A stretch of 64,000 nucleotides of DNA from Bradyrhizobium rifense (lineage in GTDB: Bacteria > Pseudomonadota > Alphaproteobacteria > Rhizobiales > Xanthobacteraceae): positions 1 through 64,000 of the forward strand of contig NZ_VSSS01000063.1 in NCBI RefSeq assembly GCF_008123425.1, written 5' to 3'. Position 1 is the stretch's first letter; every line of letters starts with the position of its first letter. Under the pieces are notes generated by a model that was not told the origin of the DNA, did no database searches, and was given only the letters and a program-made list of their open reading frames with translations. The translations under genes and the position numbers were made by a program. Below, in pieces: positions 59,347-64,000 of this stretch.

Positions 59347-60201
59347 ATGACCGTGATTGACGAGCCGCAGCAAGAACAGACCGCTGAAGTCCCGCATGGT
59401 CACCCGCGCATCCTGGCGCTGGCGAATCAGAAGGGCGGCGTGGGAAAGACAACCACGGCGATTAATCTCGGCACGGCGCTCGCAGCGATTGGCGAGCGTG
59501 TCCTGATCGTCGACCTCGATCCGCAGGGCAATGCCTCGACTGGTCTCGGCATCGATCGCCGCAACCGCTCGTGCTCGACCTATGACGTGCTGATCGGCGA
59601 ATCGAGCTTGCGCGAGGCGGTGGTCTCGACCGCGGTGCCGCGGCTGCACATCGCGCCCTCGACCATGGACCTCTCCGGCCTCGAGCTCGAGCTCGGCACC
59701 ACACCCGGCCGCGCTTTCAAGCTGCGCGACGCGATCGGCGCGCTCAACAACAACGTCTCGCCGGAGGCGGACTACACTTACGTGCTGATCGACTGCCCGC
59801 CGTCGCTCAACCTGCTCACGGTCAACGCGATGGCCGCGTCGGATTCGATCCTGGTGCCGTTGCAGTGCGAGTTCTTCGCGCTCGAAGGTCTGTCGCAATT
59901 GCTGCAGACGGTGGAGCAGGTGCGCTCGACGCTCAACCCGAACCTGTCGATCCACGGCATCGTGCTGACCATGTTCGACTCGCGCAACAATCTCTCGAAC
60001 CAGGTCGTCGCCGACGTTCGCCAATTCATGGGCGAGAAGGTCTACAAGACCATGATCCCGCGCAACGTGCGCATTTCGGAAGCGCCGTCCTACGGCAAGC
60101 CGGTGCTGGTCTATGATCTCAAATGCGTCGGCAGCGAAGCGTATCTGCGGCTCGCCACCGAAGTGATCCAGCGCGAGCGCGAGCTGCGCGTCACGCATTA
60201 G
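59347..60201 (+). CDS. parA: Chromosome partitioning ATPase ParA (Soj)
   Basis: Walker-type ATPase that moves ParB-bound origins. The 284-residue protein has ILALANQKGGVGKTTTAINLGTALAA (deviant Walker A), VLIVDLDPQGNASTGLGI, LIDCPPSLNLLTVNAM and IPRNVRISEAPSYGKPV, all diagnostic for chromosomal ParA. I prefer the ATG at 59347, preceded by GGGGA, over a GTG at 59314 that overlaps the rsmG stop. The rsmG-parA-parB order is the standard one. Confidence 0.97.
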   Translation: MTVIDEPQQEQTAEVPHGHPRILALANQKGGVGKTTTAINLGTALAAIGERVLIVDLDPQGNASTGLGIDRRNRSCSTYDVLIGESSLREAVVSTAVPRLHIAPSTMDLSGLELELGTTPGRAFKLRDAIGALNNNVSPEADYTYVLIDCPPSLNLLTVNAMAASDSILVPLQCEFFALEGLSQLLQTVEQVRSTLNPNLSIHGIVLTMFDSRNNLSNQVVADVRQFMGEKVYKTMIPRNVRISEAPSYGKPVLVYDLKCVGSEAYLRLATEVIQRERELRVTH

Positions 60202-60208
60202 CGATGCC

Positions 60209-60297
60209 GTAGGGTGGGTTAGCCGAAGGCGTAACCCACCACTGTCTATCTCCGCGGAAACAGAAGAGGTGGGTTACGCTTCGCTAACCCACCCTAC
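60209..60297. repeat. Palindromic repeat between parA and parB (GTAGGGTGGGTTA variant)
   Basis: GTAGGGTGGGTTAGCCGAAG on the left pairs with CGCTAACCCACCCTAC on the right, with inner GTAACCCACC/GGTGGGTTAC arms. Unlike the related copies at 22050 and 36761 it lies inside an operon, between parA and parB, where it could change the ratio of the two products. Confidence 0.7.
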
Positions 60298-60349
60298 GAT
60301 TTGAAATTCAGTTCTGGAGTGCTGCAGCGTGAATCCAAGGGAGCTGGCG

Positions 60350-61237
60350 ATGGCCGACGAAGCGCGTTCGCGACTGGGCCGGGGTCTTGCAAGTCTGATC
60401 GGCGACGTCGGCGGCGAGGCTCAGCACGTCGACCGTCCGCGCGCGCAGCGCAAGGTGCCGATCGAATTCATCAAGGCCAATCCGCGCAACCCGCGCCGCA
60501 CCTTTTCGGACACCGAGCTCAAGGAGCTCTCCGAATCGATCAAGCAGCACGGCGTGATCCAGCCGATCGTGGTGCGCCCCGTGAAGGGCGCGCAGGATCG
60601 CTTCGAGATCATTGCCGGCGAACGGCGCTGGCGCGCCTCGCAGATGGCCGGCCTGCACGAAGTCCCGATCGTGCCGGTCGACATCAGCGACAGCGATGCG
60701 CTGGAATTCGCGATCGTCGAGAACGTGCAGCGCGAAGACCTCAACCCGATGGAAGAGGCGCAGGGCTATCACGCGCTCGCCAACGAGTTCAAACGCAGCC
60801 AGGACGACATCGCAAAAGTCGTCGGCAAGAGCCGCAGCCACGTCGCCAACATGATGCGACTGACCAAGCTGCCGTCCGAGGTGCAGGCCTTCATCGCGAC
60901 CGGTGAGCTGACCGCCGGTCACGCCCGCGCGCTGATCGGCGTGCCCGATCCGCTCGCCGCCGCCAAGCGCATCGTCGCGGAGGGCCTTAACGTCCGCCAG
61001 GCTGAGGCGCTCGCGCATGAAGAGGGCGTGCCGGAGCGCAAGCCGCATAAGGCGCGCGCCACCGCGGGCAAGGAAAAGGATCCCGATACGGTCGATCTGG
61101 AGAAGCGCGTCAGCGACGCGCTCGGCCTCAAGGTCACCGTCAATCATCGTGATCCCGGCGGCTCCGTCCAGATCGCCTACCGCAACCTCGATCAGCTCGA
61201 CGAGGTGATGAAGCGACTGGCGAAAGGCGCGCTGTAG
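60350..61237 (+). CDS. parB: Chromosome partitioning protein ParB (Spo0J)
   Basis: CTP-dependent DNA clamp that loads at parS sites and spreads. The 295-residue protein has the N-terminal RSRLGRGLASLIGD (ParA-stimulating motif), the CTP-binding box with IIAGERRWRASQMAGL, the HTH IAKVVGKSRSHVANMMRLTKLP and the C-terminal dimer domain. I chose the ATG at 60350 with AAGGGAG upstream; a GTG at 60329 is also in frame. The parS-like sites 56.2-58.7 kb are its likely targets. Confidence 0.97.
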   Translation: MADEARSRLGRGLASLIGDVGGEAQHVDRPRAQRKVPIEFIKANPRNPRRTFSDTELKELSESIKQHGVIQPIVVRPVKGAQDRFEIIAGERRWRASQMAGLHEVPIVPVDISDSDALEFAIVENVQREDLNPMEEAQGYHALANEFKRSQDDIAKVVGKSRSHVANMMRLTKLPSEVQAFIATGELTAGHARALIGVPDPLAAAKRIVAEGLNVRQAEALAHEEGVPERKPHKARATAGKEKDPDTVDLEKRVSDALGLKVTVNHRDPGGSVQIAYRNLDQLDEVMKRLAKGAL

Positions 61238-61257
61238 CCGCATCGAATCTCTATCAC

Positions 61258-61385
61258 CGTCACCCTGAGGTGGCCGCTTCTTCAGCGGCCCTCGAAGGGC
61301 GACGGCCCGGTCGCATCGGGGCCGTTCATCCTTCGAGGCTACCCGCGCGTCGTGTTGCGCCGCGCGGCTCGCACCTCAGGATGAC
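61258..61385. repeat. Palindromic intergenic repeat (CCTGAGG/TCGAAGGATGA family)
   Basis: GTCACCCTGAGG on the left pairs with CCTCAGGATGAC on the right, and CCTCGAAGGGCGACGGCCC pairs with GGGGCCGTTCATCCTTCGAGG in the interior. It lies after parB, convergent with holA. The related copy is at 17461-17575. Confidence 0.7.
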
Positions 61386-61395
61386 GGATTTGGCT

Positions 61396-61429
61396 ATCCT
61401 GGATTGCTTCGCTGCGCTCGCAATGACGA
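61396..61429. repeat. Half copy of the CGTCATTGCGAGG repeat
   Basis: ATCCTGGATTGCTTCGCTGCGCTCGCAATGACGA matches the right half of the element at 56348-56434. The left half is missing. Confidence 0.55.
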
Positions 61430-61446
61430 GGGAAGAGAGTGCGGCC

Positions 61447-62475
61447 CTAGCCCCGACGCTTCGCATTCGCGGCGATCGCCATCAGCGTACGCTGGGCGAT
61501 GGCGGCGGCCAGCGTCGATTGCTTGCGGGTGTCGAGCGCGGCGGTCGCGAGTTGCTCGATGATGCCGGCGAGCCTTGCCACGCTGAAATTGCGCAGCGCG
61601 GTTTCGACCATGGGCTTTCGCGAAAAATGCAGCCGCGGATATCCGCTGTCGAGCACGGCGGAGGCAGGCTGGCCGTCGGCGATCGCGAGCGCGGATTTGT
61701 GCAGCCACGCGGCCTGGCGCTGGGCGGCCGAGATGATCACGCCGGGATAGGTGCCGGCGATCATGGCTTTTGCGAACTCGGTCTCGACGATATCGGGCCG
61801 GCCGGCGAAGGCGCCGTCGACGATGGGATCGAGCTTCAGCTCGGACGCATCGGCAACGACGGCCATCACGTCGTCCAGCGTGATCTCGCCTTTGCCGTGG
61901 GCATAGAGCGTGAGCTTGCGCAGCTCGTTGCGCGAGGCCTGGCGGTCGCCGCCGAGGAACGACATCAGCGCGGCGCGGGCATCCTGGGCGATGCGCAAAT
62001 TGGCGATGCGGAGCTCGTCCTCCATCAGCTTCGCGAGGTCGCGCTCGGTGTCGGGATAGCAGCCGATCGCCACGGCGGTCTTGGCCTTCTCGCAGGCCTT
62101 GCGCAGCGGCGATTCCGGGCGCAGCTCGCCGGCCTCGATCACGATGCGGCAATCCTTCACCGGCATCTCGGCCAACGTATCGACGCCGCTGGCAAAGCTG
62201 CGCGAGCCCGCGCGGATACGAATGGCACGGCGGCCGCCGAACAGCGGCACGGTCATGGCCTCGTCGACTAGGCGCGACGGCTCGGCCGAAAGCTCGTCGC
62301 CGTCGAGTTTGACAAGGGAGAAGGGGTCGTTGGGATCGTCGACGGCGGACGCAATCAGCGCGTCGGCGCGCTCGCGCACAAGGCCGGCATCGGGACCATA
62401 GAGCAGGACGATCGGACGGCCCGCGTCGGGACGGGCAAGGAAGGAATCGATCTCTTTTCCGCGCAGTGCGACCAT
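61447..62475 (-). CDS. holA: DNA polymerase III delta subunit
   Basis: Clamp-loader subunit that opens the sliding clamp. The 342-residue protein has MVALRGKEIDSFLARPDAGRPIVLLYGPDAGLVRERAD at the start, LVKLDGDELSAEPSRLVDEAMTVPLFGGRRAIRI and the C-terminal AWLHKSALAIADGQPAS segment, matching HolA of alphaproteobacteria. I preferred the ATG at 62475 over a TTG at 62484. It lies 63 bases after lptE on the same strand, with a palindrome between, forming the lptE-holA pair common in proteobacteria. Confidence 0.92.
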   Translation of the reverse strand: MVALRGKEIDSFLARPDAGRPIVLLYGPDAGLVRERADALIASAVDDPNDPFSLVKLDGDELSAEPSRLVDEAMTVPLFGGRRAIRIRAGSRSFASGVDTLAEMPVKDCRIVIEAGELRPESPLRKACEKAKTAVAIGCYPDTERDLAKLMEDELRIANLRIAQDARAALMSFLGGDRQASRNELRKLTLYAHGKGEITLDDVMAVVADASELKLDPIVDGAFAGRPDIVETEFAKAMIAGTYPGVIISAAQRQAAWLHKSALAIADGQPASAVLDSGYPRLHFSRKPMVETALRNFSVARLAGIIEQLATAALDTRKQSTLAAAIAQRTLMAIAANAKRRG

Positions 62476-62488
62476 GTTGCCCAAGGTT

Positions 62489-62530
62489 CGTCATTCCAGG
62501 GCTCGCCCTGCGGGCGCCCCGGAATGACGG
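62489..62530. repeat. Palindromic repeat between lptE and holA (CGTCATTCC family)
   Basis: CGTCATTCC (62489-62497) pairs with GGAATGACG (62521-62529), with GGGCTCGCCC and GGGCGCCCC inside. This single short element differs in sequence from the other families listed. Confidence 0.6.
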
Positions 62531-62538
62531 GAAATGAA

Positions 62539-63090
62539 CTAGGTGCCTGCGGTGAAGAACGCGGCGAGCCGGGTGTTGATGTTCTCGGCGATCTCGTTGG
62601 CGGCACGGTCCTCGGCGTCACGCACCGCGCGGTTGCGGGAGAAGCGCTGATAGGAGCCGGGCATGTCGTAGGACACGCGCGAGAACGTCGTGCCTGTCAT
62701 CACCGATTTGCCGGTCGCGACCTCGATCAGATTGTACTGGCAGTCGATGCCGTAGTTCTCGCTGTTCGGCAGACCGGTGTTGGGATCGACGATCAGGGAC
62801 GACTTGCTGGAGTTGAAGCGAATCTCCAGGCGATGGGTCGGCGGCATGCCTGTGGCCGAGCCGTAAAGCTTAAAGGCGAGGGCGTTGCGGACCTCGACGC
62901 CGACCCGGGCCTCGCGCGAGGCGTTGGCCTTGTTGATCGGTGGGAGGTCGACCCCCATCAGCTTCTCGCGCAGGCCGGGGGTACCATCGGTATGCTCGGC
63001 ATACATCGGCTGGAAGCAGCCGGCCGTCAGCGCCGCAAGTGCGGCGACTGCCAGCAAGCGGGCTGCGATGCGGATCCTAGCCGACAACAT
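62539..63090 (-). CDS. lptE: LPS-assembly lipoprotein LptE
   Basis: Outer-membrane lipoprotein plug of the LptD lipopolysaccharide translocon. The 183-residue protein has a lipobox LAALTAGCFQPMY (Cys at about 25) behind an Arg/Ala-rich n-region, a beta-rich domain (NALAFKLYGSATGMPPTHRLEIRFN) and a C-terminal helix FSRNRAVRDAEDRAANEIAENINTRLAAFF. The start overlaps the leuS stop by 14 bases. The leuS-lptE-holA order is widely conserved and supports the call. Confidence 0.93.
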   Translation of the reverse strand: MLSARIRIAARLLAVAALAALTAGCFQPMYAEHTDGTPGLREKLMGVDLPPINKANASREARVGVEVRNALAFKLYGSATGMPPTHRLEIRFNSSKSSLIVDPNTGLPNSENYGIDCQYNLIEVATGKSVMTGTTFSRVSYDMPGSYQRFSRNRAVRDAEDRAANEIAENINTRLAAFFTAGT

Positions 63091-64000
63091 TCACGATCCT
63101 CTTGGGGACGATGATCACCTTGCGGACGGGCTTGCCATCCAGGGCCAGCTTTACCGCATCGAGGGCCAAAACGGCAGCCTCGATTTCCGGATTCTGGGCC
63201 GCTGTTGCAACTGTGACATCACCCCGCTTCTTGCCGTTGACCTGAACCACAAGGGTCACGCTGTCTTCAACCAGCAAATCGCGTTCGATTTGCGGCCAAT
63301 CAGCCTCCGAAACCAGCCCGGGCAGGCCAAGTCCATTCTTATAGAGCACCTGCCAGCACTCCTCGGCCAGATGCGGCATCATCGGGGAGAACAGCTGGAC
63401 CAGGATCTGACTGGCCTCCCGGATCGCCCAGGCGAGATCAGGCGCCGGCTTGCCGGGGCGCTGCAGCACCTCCGAAAACGTATTCGTGAATTCCCGGATA
63501 TGGGCGAGGCAGACGTTGAAATGCAGCCGCTCGACGCCGGTCGTGACCTTGTCGAGCGCGCCGTGGGCGGCCTTCCGCAGGAGGAGCGCATCGGCGCCGA
63601 ACGAGGCCGGCCGGGCCGCGGGGGCAGCCTTGCCGAGTTCAACCGCATCGTTCACCAGCCGCCACAGCCGCTGCACGAAGCGCGAGGCGCCCTGGACGCG
63701 CTCGTCGCTCCAGATCACGTCGCGGTCGGGCGGGGAGTCCGACAGCATGAACCAGCGGGCGACGTCGGCGCCGTAGGTCGCGATGATGTCGTCGGGGTCG
63801 ACCGTATTCTTCTTCGACTTCGACATCTTCTCGATCGCGCCGATCTGGACGTCCTCGCCTGTGCTGAGCAGCGTGGCGCGGCGACCGTTGCCGCCAACCT
63901 CGACCTTCACCTCGGCCGGCTGCACCCAGGTGCCGTCGGCCTTCTGGTAGGTCTCGTGCACCACCATGCCCTGCGTGAACATTCCGGCGAACGGCTCGTC
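63077..64000 (-). CDS. leuS: Leucyl-tRNA synthetase, C-terminal part (partial at window end)
   Basis: The 3' end of leuS; the gene continues beyond base 64000. The visible 308 residues hold the KMSKS loop (KMSKSKKNTVDPDDII), the anticodon-binding helical domain (DVARWFMLSDSPPDRDVIWSDERVQGASRFVQRLW) and the C-terminal domain ending VIIVPKRIVNVVG. It attaches leucine to tRNA-Leu. The stop at 63077 overlaps the lptE start. Confidence 0.96.
   Translation of the reverse strand, partial: DEPFAGMFTQGMVVHETYQKADGTWVQPAEVKVEVGGNGRRATLLSTGEDVQIGAIEKMSKSKKNTVDPDDIIATYGADVARWFMLSDSPPDRDVIWSDERVQGASRFVQRLWRLVNDAVELGKAAPAARPASFGADALLLRKAAHGALDKVTTGVERLHFNVCLAHIREFTNTFSEVLQRPGKPAPDLAWAIREASQILVQLFSPMMPHLAEECWQVLYKNGLGLPGLVSEADWPQIERDLLVEDSVTLVVQVNGKKRGDVTVATAAQNPEIEAAVLALDAVKLALDGKPVRKVIIVPKRIVNVVG

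Overview
This window is chromosomal DNA from an alphaproteobacterium of the order Hyphomicrobiales, most likely Bradyrhizobium or a close relative. The basis is high GC, dense housekeeping genes with strong third-position GC bias, a phospholipid N-methyltransferase gene beside dnaJ, and several short palindromic intergenic repeat families of the kind common in Bradyrhizobium and Rhodopseudomonas genomes. The genus comes from reading alone, with no database comparison. I saw no rRNA, tRNA, CRISPR array, insertion sequence or prophage.

Layout. 0-4.4 kb: an EI24/CysZ-like membrane protein, an EmrAB-type efflux pair and endonuclease III. 4.4-11.9 kb: a DUF2244 protein, an Ada-like alkyltransferase, a Tat-exported CocE/NonD hydrolase, gpmA, dapB, a DUF1330 protein, pyrF, an FMN reductase and pmtA. 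11.9-20 kb: the heat-shock block, with dnaJ and dnaK (dnaK behind a very good RpoH promoter), a periplasmic orphan, a nicotinamidase, grpE, hrcA and rph. 20-26 kb: rdgB, hemW, an LpoA-like lipoprotein, rsmI, yraN and gshB. 26-32 kb: a partial Flp/Tad pilus locus (cpaB, cpaC, cpaD, cpaE, tadD) and a PilZ protein. 32-37 kb: a ComM/YifB ATPase, a small secreted protein and a hybrid histidine kinase. 37-41.6 kb: a histidine operon (hisB, DUF2628 gene, hisH, hisA, hisF, hisE) ending in coaA. 41.8-49.3 kb: hslV, a DUF2585 gene, hslU, an unrecognised polytopic protein, then smr, mltA, timA and secB.

49.3-62.5 kb looks like the replication-origin neighbourhood. dnaQ, coaE, maf and the DUF299 kinase regulator run left. 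hemJ, rho, mnmE, mnmG, rsmG, parA and parB run right. The 463-base gap where they diverge (52177-52639) has five GANTC (CcrM) sites within 49 bases, an AT-rich palindrome and several DnaA-box-like words, and is the best oriC candidate. 4-6 kb to its right are five parS-like sites between mnmE and mnmG, a sixth on the rsmG start and a degenerate seventh inside rsmG, close to parA and parB. The window closes with holA, lptE and the 3' part of leuS.

Most genes are conserved housekeeping functions, and I found no clearly novel multi-gene system. The observations most worth following are the origin and centromere layout, two structured leaders (54-79 and 23611-23649), the split pilus locus, the palindromic repeats placed at convergent gene ends, and the unrecognised proteins at 15646, 33849 and 44365.
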